Of a stretch of 64,000 nucleotides of DNA, positions 34,586-43,365 are shown one piece after another. Position numbers and translations under genes: made by a program. Origin of the DNA: Arenibacter palladensis (GTDB lineage Bacteria > Bacteroidota > Bacteroidia > Flavobacteriales > Flavobacteriaceae); NCBI RefSeq assembly GCF_900129275.1, contig NZ_FQUX01000008.1:1-64000 (forward strand), written 5' to 3'. The notes beneath the pieces are model-generated. The model was not told the DNA's origin. It worked only from the letters and a program-made list of their open reading frames with translations, and made no database searches. The first letter of the stretch is position 1, and each line of letters opens with the position of its first letter.

Positions 34586-35914
34586 ATGTCCAAGAAAATA
34601 CCTGTTGTCAGTAAAGAACTATTGTTCCCCTTTATCATCATCACTTCCCTATTTGCCTTATGGGGGATTGCCAATGATCTTACCAATCCAATGGTCTCGG
34701 CCTTTAAAAAGGTTATGCCGGAACTTACCAATGTGCAGGCGTCCTTGGTACAGTTCGCTTTTTATTTCGGCTATTTCTTTATGGCCCTTCCGGCGGCATT
34801 GTTTATAAGAAAATTCAGTTATAAGTCCGGTATCGTGGTAGGTTTGTTATTATACGCTACCGGAGCCTTTTTGTTCTATCCTGCGGCGGCCTTTGAGGAA
34901 TACACCTATTTTTTGATATCACTTTGGGTATTGACCTGTGGTCTGGCATTTTTGGAGACCACCTCCAACCCACTGGTACTTTCATTGGGAGCCAGCGAGA
35001 CGGCCACCCAGCGATTGAACCTTGCGCAAGCCTTTAACCCTATGGGTTCCCTAACAGGGATGATCATCGCCCAGGTCTTTGTGATTTCGGCACTCCGATC
35101 GGACGATTATACGGCCGAGGCGTTCAACGTCATGTCTTCCGAGGAACTTGCGATAATCAGGGAAAACGACCTTGGGATCATAAGTGTTCCCTATATCGCA
35201 TTGGGGATAGTGGTTCTGATTATTATGGGCATTATCATATTTACCAAAATACCGAAGACCTTGGAATCTGAAAAAATAAACCTGAAGGATTCATTTAAAA
35301 CTTTGTTACGGAACAAACGATATATACAAGGTGTTCTGGCACAGGCATTTTACGTGGGTGCACAAATTATGTGCTGGACCTATATATTTCAGTACGTGGA
35401 CCATATGAACGAGAATCTTCCAGAAGCTGATAAGCTTACCGCCACTTGGTTCAATGTTGCCGCTATGGTCATCTTTTTAATAGGTAGGTGGATAGGCACC
35501 TGGCTTATGAAGAAAATTGATCCGGCCAAACTCTTGATGTTGTTCGGTATTGGCGGGGTTATTATGTCTGCCGGAGCGATCTTATTGCCCGGAATGGGAG
35601 GACTTATCTCCCTTGTAGGGATATCCGTATTTATGTCCATTATGTTTCCCACTATTTACGGTATAGCACTAAAGGATATGGGCGATGAGGCCAAAATAGG
35701 CTCTGCTGGCCTGGTCATGGCGATTGTTGGAGGAGCATTGATGCCCGTTCTACAAGGAAGTATATTGGATTGGGGCGGCGACGGTTTTGCCGATGTACAG
35801 GTGATGGGTTTTATTCCCGAGGTTAAATTCTCCTTTATACTTCCACTAATTTGTTTGGCAGTAGTTGCTTGGTATGGATACAGTAGTTCTAAAATCAATA
35901 ATATAACCAAATGA
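34586..35914 (+). CDS. fucP: L-fucose:H+ symporter-like MFS permease
   Basis: The start at ATG 34586 (442 residues, MSKKIPVVSKELLFPFIIIT) is preferred; upstream in-frame codons overlap the SDR gene out of frame and lack any sense. It has about 12 hydrophobic segments and FucP-type signatures: LFALWGIANDLTNPMVSAFK, VQFAFYFGYFFMALPAALFI, GLAFLETTSNPLVLSLGA and LNLAQAFNPMGSLTG. The family brings L-fucose (some members other hexoses such as L-galactose) across the inner membrane with protons. Its stop overlaps the mutarotase start by four bases (ATGA), indicating translational coupling and a common function. Confidence 0.93.
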   Translation: MSKKIPVVSKELLFPFIIITSLFALWGIANDLTNPMVSAFKKVMPELTNVQASLVQFAFYFGYFFMALPAALFIRKFSYKSGIVVGLLLYATGAFLFYPAAAFEEYTYFLISLWVLTCGLAFLETTSNPLVLSLGASETATQRLNLAQAFNPMGSLTGMIIAQVFVISALRSDDYTAEAFNVMSSEELAIIRENDLGIISVPYIALGIVVLIIMGIIIFTKIPKTLESEKINLKDSFKTLLRNKRYIQGVLAQAFYVGAQIMCWTYIFQYVDHMNENLPEADKLTATWFNVAAMVIFLIGRWIGTWLMKKIDPAKLLMLFGIGGVIMSAGAILLPGMGGLISLVGISVFMSIMFPTIYGIALKDMGDEAKIGSAGLVMAIVGGALMPVLQGSILDWGGDGFADVQVMGFIPEVKFSFILPLICLAVVAWYGYSSSKINNITK

Positions 35915-36255
35915 ACACAAGAAGACTTTGCTTTTCCTGCGACCTCAGGGACAACCCAAAACTAATAGAGGAATATAAGCAGTACCACGCCAAAGGGAAT
36001 GCTTGGCCCGAAATAACCAAAAGTATCAAAGATGGGGGCATTATCGATCTTCAAATATATCTTACAGGAAATAGAATGTTCATGATCATGGATGTTGACG
36101 AAACCTTTGACCCCATTAAAAAGGCCAAAGAGGATGCCCACAACCCCAAGGTACAGGAATGGGAAGAACTAATGTGGAATTATCAGCAAGCATTGCCTTG
36201 GGCCAAAGAAGGTGAAAAATGGGTGCCCATGGAACAGGTTTTCCAATTGGAATAA
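35911..36255 (+). CDS. L-rhamnose/L-fucose mutarotase (RhaM-like)
   Basis: This 114-residue protein belongs to the small ferredoxin-like mutarotase family (formerly DUF718). Recognisable segments are RRLCFSCDLRDNPKLIEEYK, YHAKGNAWPEI and GIIDLQIYLTGNRMFMIMDV. It interconverts anomers of a 6-deoxy sugar so that the correct form reaches the dehydrogenase. Because of the FucP partner with which it overlaps by ATGA, fucose (or L-galactose) is the likelier substrate than rhamnose, though the locus also has rhamnosidases. Confidence 0.88.
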   Translation: MNTRRLCFSCDLRDNPKLIEEYKQYHAKGNAWPEITKSIKDGGIIDLQIYLTGNRMFMIMDVDETFDPIKKAKEDAHNPKVQEWEELMWNYQQALPWAKEGEKWVPMEQVFQLE

Positions 36256-36276
36256 TCCGCATTAGCCAGAAATAGT

Positions 36277-36393
36277 ATGAATAAAAATACGAAGTTTAAG
36301 AATGTGAATGCTAATCTGTTTACAAAAAGCTGTGACCAAATTTGCCAATCCAGAGGTCGACATTGTGATTGCTGCAGCTCTGCGTTAAAATAA
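36277..36393 (+). CDS. Small cysteine-rich open frame, 38 residues
   Basis: ATG 36277 to TAA 36393, 21 bp after the mutarotase stop and on the same strand. The product has six cysteines clustered in its C-terminal half in the order SCDQIC, HCDCC, with basic residues between. It could be a small metal-binding peptide ending the operon, or chance. No family is recognised. Confidence 0.3.
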   Translation: MNKNTKFKNVNANLFTKSCDQICQSRGRHCDCCSSALK

Positions 36394-36680
36394 CATGAAA
36401 TTGAATGACTTTTTTATACTTCACTAGACTTTCAGTAAAATCTTGATAATCCAACTATTCAGTGCACGTAAAATTAATTGTCTGTGCTTAATTTTAACCA
36501 TTTGTATTGTCTTTTAAACCATTACCACCCCCCTATTATATTAAATTCAATGATCTTTATAAAGTTGTTTTCTGAACAATCAAGGACCAATTGACACTAA
36601 GCTTTAGTATTGGTTAGGAAGTGGAAAATTTCGGAGACAAAACAATGTATATATGAAATCATTAATTTAATTACTTCAAA
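36394..36680 (+). promoter_or_regulatory. HTCS-type promoter region of second GH29 gene
   Basis: This gene-free stretch contains the shared pattern: AACCATTTGT (36496-36505), a second box AACCATTACC exactly 21 bp on (36517-36526, 7 of 10), and exactly 26 bp beyond it GATCTTTA (36552-36559), which keeps four of the six fixed positions of TAnnTTTG. The weak -7 box suggests strong activator dependence. The leader to the start codon is about 120 bp, with no other visible feature. Confidence 0.65.
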
Positions 36681-38246
36681 ATGGAAAGTGAGAAATCCTT
36701 TGGGCAGATGGCAATAGCCAGATGTAACTTGGCTAAAGTTCTGCTATTTTTTTGCCTAGTTGGCAATGGACAAAATACCCCTTACGATGCGGACTGGGAA
36801 TCCTTGACCAAACATGAAAATCCAGAATGGTTCCTGGACGCTAAATTTGGTATATATTGTCATTGGGGACCCTACTCGGTTCCCGAATTTAAAAATGAAT
36901 GGTACTCCCATTGGATGTACGTAAATAAAGACAATCCAGAGGCGAAAAACGGAAAGGCAAGTGAGTTTTATGAGCACCATGTTAAAACTTATGGTCCTTT
37001 GGATAAGTTTGGGTATAAAGATTTTATTCCCATGTTCACTGCCGAAAAGTTTAATGCGGCCGAGTGGGCAGACCTTTTTCAAAAGGCAGGAGCAAAATTT
37101 GCAGGACCCGTTTCCGAACACGCCGACGGTTTTGCCATGTGGGACAGTGACCTTACCAAATGGGATGCGAAGGATATGGGGCCAAAAAGGGATATTATGG
37201 GCGAATTGTCGGCCGAGATCCGCAAAAGGGATATGAAATTTATTGCTACTTTCCACCGCCATTGGCTGCTAGGCTGGTTCCCAACTTGGGACAAAACCAC
37301 GGATGCCTCCAACCCGGAATATGCCGGACTCTACGGTCCAAAACTAAAAAAAGGTGATTTTCAATACCCACCCAATCCACATGAAATCGACGAAGGGGTT
37401 AAAAGATACTATCCAATGGCCGATGATGCTTTCAATTCCGAATGGTTGGCACGTTTGAAAGAAATCATTGACAAGTACAATCCTGATTTGGTATGGTTTG
37501 ATAATAAAATGGATGTTATTGGGGAGCAATACCGAAAAGAATTCCTGAAATACTATTACAACCATGCCGCTAAGAACAAGCAAGAGGTAGTTTCTACTTA
37601 TAAATTCTACGATTTTGCAAAAGGTGCTGCCATACTTGATCTAGAACGTTCAAGAATGAGTGAGATGAGGGACTTTCCATGGTTGACAGACGATTCCATA
37701 GATTGGAATTCCTGGAGCCATATCAAGAATCCGAATTACAAAACTACCAACAGATTAATCGATTTTTTGGTGGATGTGGTCAGCAAAAATGGAGCAGTTC
37801 TCTTGAACATTACTCCGAAGGCCAATGGAGAAATACCGCTACCCGTAAAAGAACGACTATTGGAGATGGGCCAATGGTTACAGATAAACGGTGAAGCCAT
37901 ATACGGCACCAGAACATTTAAAATTTATGGGGAGGGAGAAGCTGAAGTTACGGAAGGACATTTAAGTGAGGAAAAGAATCCTGACAATACGGCCAAGGAT
38001 ATAAGGTTTACCACTAAGGGCGAAATACTGTATGCCATTGCACTCGATTGGCCTGAGAATGGTGAATTATACATTAGCTCGCTTAAAAAAGGAAACATGC
38101 TTTACACAAAAACTATTAAAAGCATAGAACTGCTAGGGAATAAAGGGATTTTGGATTTTACAATAGATCCAGATGGCTTAAGAATAAAATTGCCCAAACA
38201 GAAGGTAGGTTCCCATGCCTTTGTCTTTAAGATTCAATCAAAGTAA
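36681..38246 (+). CDS. GH29 alpha-L-fucosidase, second type
   Basis: This 521-residue protein carries the GH29 motifs FGIYCHWGPYSVPEFKNEWY (about 56-75), AGPVSEHADGFAMWDSD (about 141-157) and LVWFDNKMDVIG with the nucleophile aspartate at 274, then NGAVLLNITPKANGEIPLP and a C-terminal beta-sandwich. An in-frame ATG at 36708 would give a neater signal peptide (MAIARCNLAKVLLFFCLVGN), so the true start may be there. Unlike the first fucosidase it has no lipobox, has a Glu-His-Ala-Asp instead of His-His-Asp at the conserved pair, and an insert at about 225-245. The two enzymes probably split substrates or linkages. It carries the shared HTCS-type promoter. Confidence 0.93.
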   Translation: MESEKSFGQMAIARCNLAKVLLFFCLVGNGQNTPYDADWESLTKHENPEWFLDAKFGIYCHWGPYSVPEFKNEWYSHWMYVNKDNPEAKNGKASEFYEHHVKTYGPLDKFGYKDFIPMFTAEKFNAAEWADLFQKAGAKFAGPVSEHADGFAMWDSDLTKWDAKDMGPKRDIMGELSAEIRKRDMKFIATFHRHWLLGWFPTWDKTTDASNPEYAGLYGPKLKKGDFQYPPNPHEIDEGVKRYYPMADDAFNSEWLARLKEIIDKYNPDLVWFDNKMDVIGEQYRKEFLKYYYNHAAKNKQEVVSTYKFYDFAKGAAILDLERSRMSEMRDFPWLTDDSIDWNSWSHIKNPNYKTTNRLIDFLVDVVSKNGAVLLNITPKANGEIPLPVKERLLEMGQWLQINGEAIYGTRTFKIYGEGEAEVTEGHLSEEKNPDNTAKDIRFTTKGEILYAIALDWPENGELYISSLKKGNMLYTKTIKSIELLGNKGILDFTIDPDGLRIKLPKQKVGSHAFVFKIQSK

Positions 38247-38416
38247 AACTGGCCTACGTTTGCAATTAGCATCCATAAAATGCCATATACCTAACCCTTA
38301 AAGTGGGAAAACATTTTGATATTACATTAATGGCCTGACCAAAAGCAACTACAACGGAATTCATAATATTGAATTTATGTGCCAATATCACAATATTATT
38401 GATAAGGGAGTATTTG

Positions 38417-41400
38417 CTATTTAGTTTGCAACTGAAATAATCTTAATGGGCCTTTGTTCGCCGAAAACAAAAAACCGGACGACTTTTGTTGTTCCAATTT
38501 TATAGTCGCGATATTTCTGATGTCCCCTTCTATTAGGAGACCACTTTCTTTAGGAGGCACCACAATAGGACCATTCTTGGAACCTACAAGCACCAACCCT
38601 AAACTGGAATCGTTACGTGGTGTTTCCACCTCCGATCCATATAGATTACCGGCTAGAAGAACATCGGGATATTTATCGCCATTATAATCGAAGACTGTAA
38701 ACACATTGATCGATGAGAATTGAGTTCTGTTGGGCAGCTGATGTATTTGAAAGGTGCCATCTCCCTTATTTTCTATCCACTGATGCCCAAAGGTACGGGC
38801 CTGGTAATGTAAGGAAGAATTCAACATTTTTTCACCATAGATTTCATTCAGGTCAGCATTTGCAAAAGCTTCAAAAGTTTTAAATCGTTGTTTAATAATG
38901 GGTACCTGTTGGGAAGAACACTCTCGACCTCGAAGGGGAAGTTTTATTCCCTGCTTTTCGTAACTTAAAACTATATCCATGGAACCATTCTCGTCGAAAT
39001 CGTTGGCATAGACCTCAAATGGTGCTTTTTCACTGGCTTTGTACTTATAATTAAGGCCTAAATTTCCTGCTAGATAGTCCATATCCCCATCAGCATCCAA
39101 ATCTACTTTTTGCAGACCGTACCACCAGCCTGTATTTTCTTTAAAACCCAATTCTTCCGTAACTTCTTCAAATTTGACTCCCTTATTTTTAAAAAAGCGT
39201 ATTGGCATCCATTCCCCTGTAATAATCAAATCCAGAATTCCATCGGCATCAAAATCGTCCCATAAGGCAGATGTAACCAGACCTGCTTCCTGCAGCTCTG
39301 GTATTACCTCTGCGGTTACATTGGTATAGCGAAGTGCCAAGTCCTTTCCACCATCATTGCGAAGTAAATAACTTTGGGCTGGAAATGGATATTTGCCAGG
39401 TACTATCCTTCCCCCTATAAAAAGATCTAGATCTCCATCCCCATCATAATCACCTGATATTACTTTTAAACCACTAGCAGTGATTTCTGGTAATACATTT
39501 TTTGATTTAATAAATCCATTGTCCGTATTTAAATATAGCCTATCTTGATAAAAGTCTGCTGGTTTTAGTTTATCGTTACCACCATTAACTACATAAAGGT
39601 CAAGGTCACCGTCGTTATCGGCATCATAGATTAAGGCACCCGTGTCCTCATAATCCGCATCCTCAATCCAAGGACCATGCAACTCGCTAAATTGACCATC
39701 AGAATTTTGAATATACATTACACTATGACTCTTGGCGGCATTACCCGTAAAAAAATCGTCTAGACCGTCCCCATTCACATCTCCAATAGCCAAGGCGGGG
39801 CCCAATTGGGAATTCTTATGTGGAAGCAAAGGTTCATGTGCAAAATCGTCATAATTATCCTCTTCGTGATTAAAATTGACACCGGAAGCTTCCGTTAATT
39901 CTATAAACTTTGATTGATGTATACCCTCTTCCGCAATTGCATTATTAGAGCCGTCAAATTCAATTTCAAGCAATTGGTTTGGGGCAATATCATTTAATAT
40001 CTGTAGACTTCCATTGGGCCAGATTATCCTTATCTCGTTGATAATATTGGATTCTCCAATACCAAAATGGAGAATTGCCTCACCGCTGGACTGGTAACCA
40101 CGGGTCAAGGTAAGTTCTGCAGTTTGAATAAGGCTGTCCGTTTTTATGGAAACCTTTGTTCCGATACCGAACGGATTATGTTGTGGTCCCTTAAATTTAA
40201 TGCGTAGATAACCATTCTTTCCGTTGTTTGCCTTGTTGATTAAGACGGATGCTGGCTGGTCTATATTATTGATAACCAGGTCCAGGTCTCCATCTTGATC
40301 CAAATCTGCAAAGGCAAAACCATTGGAAAAGCCTTTTTGGTCTAATCCCCATTTCTGGGTAACATTGGAAAAGGTAAAATCTCCATTATTTGCAAAGGCA
40401 TAATTGCTAATCGGGGTACTGGGCATTAATTTAAAATCGGGATTTTCTTTCCTGCCAAAAAAAGTCTCATTGTCATATTTGGCATTTATATCGTTGTTGT
40501 TTACATCCCTTTTTACTCCGTTGGAGATAAAAACGTCTTTGTTGGTATCATTATCCAAATCAGCAAAAATGGCGCCCCAGCTCCAATCTGTAGTGGACAT
40601 ACCGGCTATTCTTGAAATATCACCGAACATGGGAATGCCAGTAGCATCAATACCTTGGTTCAATTGTAATGAATTTTGCATGTATTGATGGTTGAGACCC
40701 ATATCCACGGCTTCATAAAAACTTTCTGGACTCATACTGGCCATATTGGTCTTGGATCTTTTATAATCTTCTGCCGTCATGTCTACCTGTAAAAGATCAA
40801 TAAGTCCATCATTGTTGAAATCCGAAGCGTCTATTCCCATTCCAAACATGGAAGTGTGTCGAGTGGAATTCAGGGATATTTCAGAAAAGGTACCATCCCC
40901 ATTATTTTGGTATAAGTAATCTGGAACATTAAAATCGTTGGATAGGTATAAATCTTTAAAACCGTCGTTATTGAAGTCCGTAGCGACCAAACCCAAGGTC
41001 AGCCCAAATTTTTGGACTCCTGCTTCAACAGTGACATCAGTAAACGTACCATTGCCATTGTTCCTATACAAATGTCCCGAATCTTCAAATCTGTTCTGAT
41101 CCATTTTGGCTTTGTAGTAAGTATTCCCCATACTTACTTGGACAATTGGATAGTTGGCTACAAATAGATCTAAATAGCCATCATTGTCATAATCAAAAAA
41201 AGTAGATTGTATGGAAGTACTTTTGTCAGCTACGCCATAAGCTTCGGCGGCTTCCATAAAAGTATTGTCCCCGTTGTTGATATAAAGTTGGTTGGCACTG
41301 TTGCCAAATTTTCCCGATACACTTAAATAGATATCCAAGAGCCCATCATTATTTACATCGGCCATGGTAGTTCCGGAATACCATCGTGAATCCCCGGCCA

Positions 41401-41719
41401 CACCTGCAGTTTCTGTAATATCTTCGAATTGAAGATTACCTCTGTTTAAGTAAAGTTTGTTAGAAACTAAGTTCCCTGTAAAGTATAGATCTGGAAGTCC
41501 GTCATTATTTATATCGGCTGTGGAAACTCCTCCTCCGAGATAGAGGTAAGGAAAATCGAAATAATTTAGAGTGTCATTTTCAATAATGGTATTGGAAAAG
41601 TTTATACCCGTCAATTCTGCATCAATTTGATTAAAACGAAAGGCACTATCGCCTTGTGATTCCTTTTTGCAGGAAAAAATTAAAATGGATGCCAAAAAAA
41701 ATAGGATTGCTCTCTGCAT
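38417..41719 (-). CDS. FG-GAP/VCBS-repeat lipoprotein with UnbV (ASPIC) domain
   Basis: This 1100-residue protein has a lipoprotein signal (lipidated Cys17 in LIFSC). It consists of two beta-propeller regions of FG-GAP repeats (DINNDGLPDLYFTGN, DVNNDGLLDIYLS, DYDNDGYLDLFVA and many similar calcium-loop units) separated by an ASPIC/UnbV domain near 510-580 (INEIRIIWPNGSLQ). Such proteins accompany SusCD pairs in marine Bacteroidetes and are thought to be surface-exposed glycan-binding or adhesin-like lipoproteins. It is 72 bp downstream of SusD, separated by a hairpin that probably lowers its expression. No catalytic domain is apparent. Confidence 0.88.
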   Translation of the reverse strand: MQRAILFFLASILIFSCKKESQGDSAFRFNQIDAELTGINFSNTIIENDTLNYFDFPYLYLGGGVSTADINNDGLPDLYFTGNLVSNKLYLNRGNLQFEDITETAGVAGDSRWYSGTTMADVNNDGLLDIYLSVSGKFGNSANQLYINNGDNTFMEAAEAYGVADKSTSIQSTFFDYDNDGYLDLFVANYPIVQVSMGNTYYKAKMDQNRFEDSGHLYRNNGNGTFTDVTVEAGVQKFGLTLGLVATDFNNDGFKDLYLSNDFNVPDYLYQNNGDGTFSEISLNSTRHTSMFGMGIDASDFNNDGLIDLLQVDMTAEDYKRSKTNMASMSPESFYEAVDMGLNHQYMQNSLQLNQGIDATGIPMFGDISRIAGMSTTDWSWGAIFADLDNDTNKDVFISNGVKRDVNNNDINAKYDNETFFGRKENPDFKLMPSTPISNYAFANNGDFTFSNVTQKWGLDQKGFSNGFAFADLDQDGDLDLVINNIDQPASVLINKANNGKNGYLRIKFKGPQHNPFGIGTKVSIKTDSLIQTAELTLTRGYQSSGEAILHFGIGESNIINEIRIIWPNGSLQILNDIAPNQLLEIEFDGSNNAIAEEGIHQSKFIELTEASGVNFNHEEDNYDDFAHEPLLPHKNSQLGPALAIGDVNGDGLDDFFTGNAAKSHSVMYIQNSDGQFSELHGPWIEDADYEDTGALIYDADNDGDLDLYVVNGGNDKLKPADFYQDRLYLNTDNGFIKSKNVLPEITASGLKVISGDYDGDGDLDLFIGGRIVPGKYPFPAQSYLLRNDGGKDLALRYTNVTAEVIPELQEAGLVTSALWDDFDADGILDLIITGEWMPIRFFKNKGVKFEEVTEELGFKENTGWWYGLQKVDLDADGDMDYLAGNLGLNYKYKASEKAPFEVYANDFDENGSMDIVLSYEKQGIKLPLRGRECSSQQVPIIKQRFKTFEAFANADLNEIYGEKMLNSSLHYQARTFGHQWIENKGDGTFQIHQLPNRTQFSSINVFTVFDYNGDKYPDVLLAGNLYGSEVETPRNDSSLGLVLVGSKNGPIVVPPKESGLLIEGDIRNIATIKLEQQKSSGFLFSANKGPLRLFQLQTK

Positions 41720-41740
41720 AACTAAATATAAAAAGGATAA

Positions 41741-41768
41741 ATGGAACCACTAACTAAAGTGGCTCCAT
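41741..41768 (-). terminator. Hairpin after second SusD gene (attenuator)
   Basis: On the minus strand ATGGAGCCACT and AGTGGTTCCAT form a complete 11-bp RNA stem (one G-U pair) around a 6-base loop, followed by TTATCCTTTTTA. The G-U pair exists only in the minus-strand RNA; the plus strand would have an A-C mismatch, so the structure is oriented with the SusCD transcript. It should attenuate read-through into the FG-GAP gene. Confidence 0.65.
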
Positions 41769-41791
41769 TCTTAACAACTAACTCAATATTA

Positions 41792-43348
41792 TTAATACCC
41801 AGGATTCTGCTTGAATACTGGATTTGCGTCTATTTCGTTCTGTGGGATTGCAATGTATTCCCTACCCGGTTTATAAGAACTTGTTCCTGCACTCTCGGAT
41901 TTTAATTCTGGTTTGTTTACAATGTATTCTTCAACTTTTCCCCATCGGAGAATATCGAAATAACGTGTGCGTTCCAAAGATAATTCCTTAACTCGCTCAT
42001 CCTCTATATCTTGCATGGTAATTGAAGATAAGGCTGGCATATCTACTCTTTCTCGAACTTCATTTATAGCATCCAATGCTGGGGTTGTAGATCCATTCAA
42101 TTTAAATTCAGCTTCTGCAAACATTAGCAAAACATCTGCATAACGCAATAATCTAAGATTATTCCCGGACTGGTGCCATCCACCATCTTGGGAACCTGTT
42201 TTGTTGTCGAATGTAATGTCCAACCACTTGTTTCCCCAAACAAAAGTCTCTCCTGGAAAAACTTCTTGATAGGTTAAATCGCCATAAGTTTTGGAAGACA
42301 GTTCTTTTCCATTGTAAGTTGTTGTTTCATCCGTATCGAAAAATAAGGTGGTAAAGGTCCTTGGGTCTATTTCGTTATTGACAGTTCTTTCATCCAAGAA
42401 TAAATCAAGTACCCAGTTGTTGATACGCATACCATCCTGTCCGGTAAATCCTCTTGGCGCAATGTCAGGATGAAATGCTGCACCTTTCCCAAGACCGGCA
42501 TTATCTCCTCCCCAACCGCTATTTCCGTCGGCAACCAATTGAACTTCAAAAAGGGATTCCTTGTTATTTTCTGATGCTTCGGTAAAGTTGTCGGCATAAT
42601 CATCCATCAACTCGTAACGGCCGTCCATAATTTTTGCGAACTCTGCCTTAGCTTCTGAATATTTATTCTGGTACAAAAATACCTTGCCCAACAAACCTGT
42701 AGCAGCCCCATTGGTAATCCTTCCTTTCATATCTGAAGGCCATGAATCTGGTGCAAGTTCCTGTGCTTCCATTAGGTCGTTCTCAATTTGTGCCCAAACA
42801 TCAGCAGGATCTGCCTGAGGTACGGATTTCGGGTTTTCTATCTCACTAATTGGAGTGGTGATTAGGGGTACGTTCCTCCAACCGTTCAATAGATTAAAAT
42901 AATTGTAGGCCCTTATAAAATAAGCTTCCCCAAGAATATTATTCTTTTTTACCTGGTCCATTTCAATGTTGGGAACGTTGGCAAGGACTTCATTTGCCCT
43001 TGTTACACCTTGGAACATGGCACTCCACACCCAAAAGGCTCCGTTACTCTGAGGAACACCATTAAAAGAACCTGCAGCGGTACGTTCAGAGGTTGCAAAG
43101 GCGTTTACAACATCATCCCTGTAATCCGATAGGAAAATTTCAAATCTGGTATAATACCAAATATGGGTGAATGGACTATAGGCTCCAATGATTCCTTTTG
43201 TAGCATCATCTTCGGTTTTCCAAAATGACTGTGGTGTAACTGCATTTGGATTTTCTTGCTCAAGAATATCTGTTCTACAACTATTGGTCGTCATCATCAA
43301 CAACACTAGTGCAGCCAGAGTACTTTTTGATAATATTTTATTTTTCAT
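41792..43348 (-). CDS. SusD-like glycan-binding lipoprotein
   Basis: This 518-residue protein has a lipobox ending TTNSC (lipidated cysteine at 24), followed by the family start LEQENPNAVTPQSFWKTEDD. The usual C-terminal segments are present: RYADVLLMFAEAEFKLNG, ELSLERTRYFDILRWG and the final IPQNEIDANPVFKQNPGY. It lies 17 bp downstream of its SusC partner. It captures oligosaccharides from the sulfated glycan handled by this locus. The family is certain; specificity is not readable from sequence. Confidence 0.94.
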   Translation of the reverse strand: MKNKILSKSTLAALVLLMMTTNSCRTDILEQENPNAVTPQSFWKTEDDATKGIIGAYSPFTHIWYYTRFEIFLSDYRDDVVNAFATSERTAAGSFNGVPQSNGAFWVWSAMFQGVTRANEVLANVPNIEMDQVKKNNILGEAYFIRAYNYFNLLNGWRNVPLITTPISEIENPKSVPQADPADVWAQIENDLMEAQELAPDSWPSDMKGRITNGAATGLLGKVFLYQNKYSEAKAEFAKIMDGRYELMDDYADNFTEASENNKESLFEVQLVADGNSGWGGDNAGLGKGAAFHPDIAPRGFTGQDGMRINNWVLDLFLDERTVNNEIDPRTFTTLFFDTDETTTYNGKELSSKTYGDLTYQEVFPGETFVWGNKWLDITFDNKTGSQDGGWHQSGNNLRLLRYADVLLMFAEAEFKLNGSTTPALDAINEVRERVDMPALSSITMQDIEDERVKELSLERTRYFDILRWGKVEEYIVNKPELKSESAGTSSYKPGREYIAIPQNEIDANPVFKQNPGY

Positions 43349-43365
43349 GATTTTTTGTTATAATG

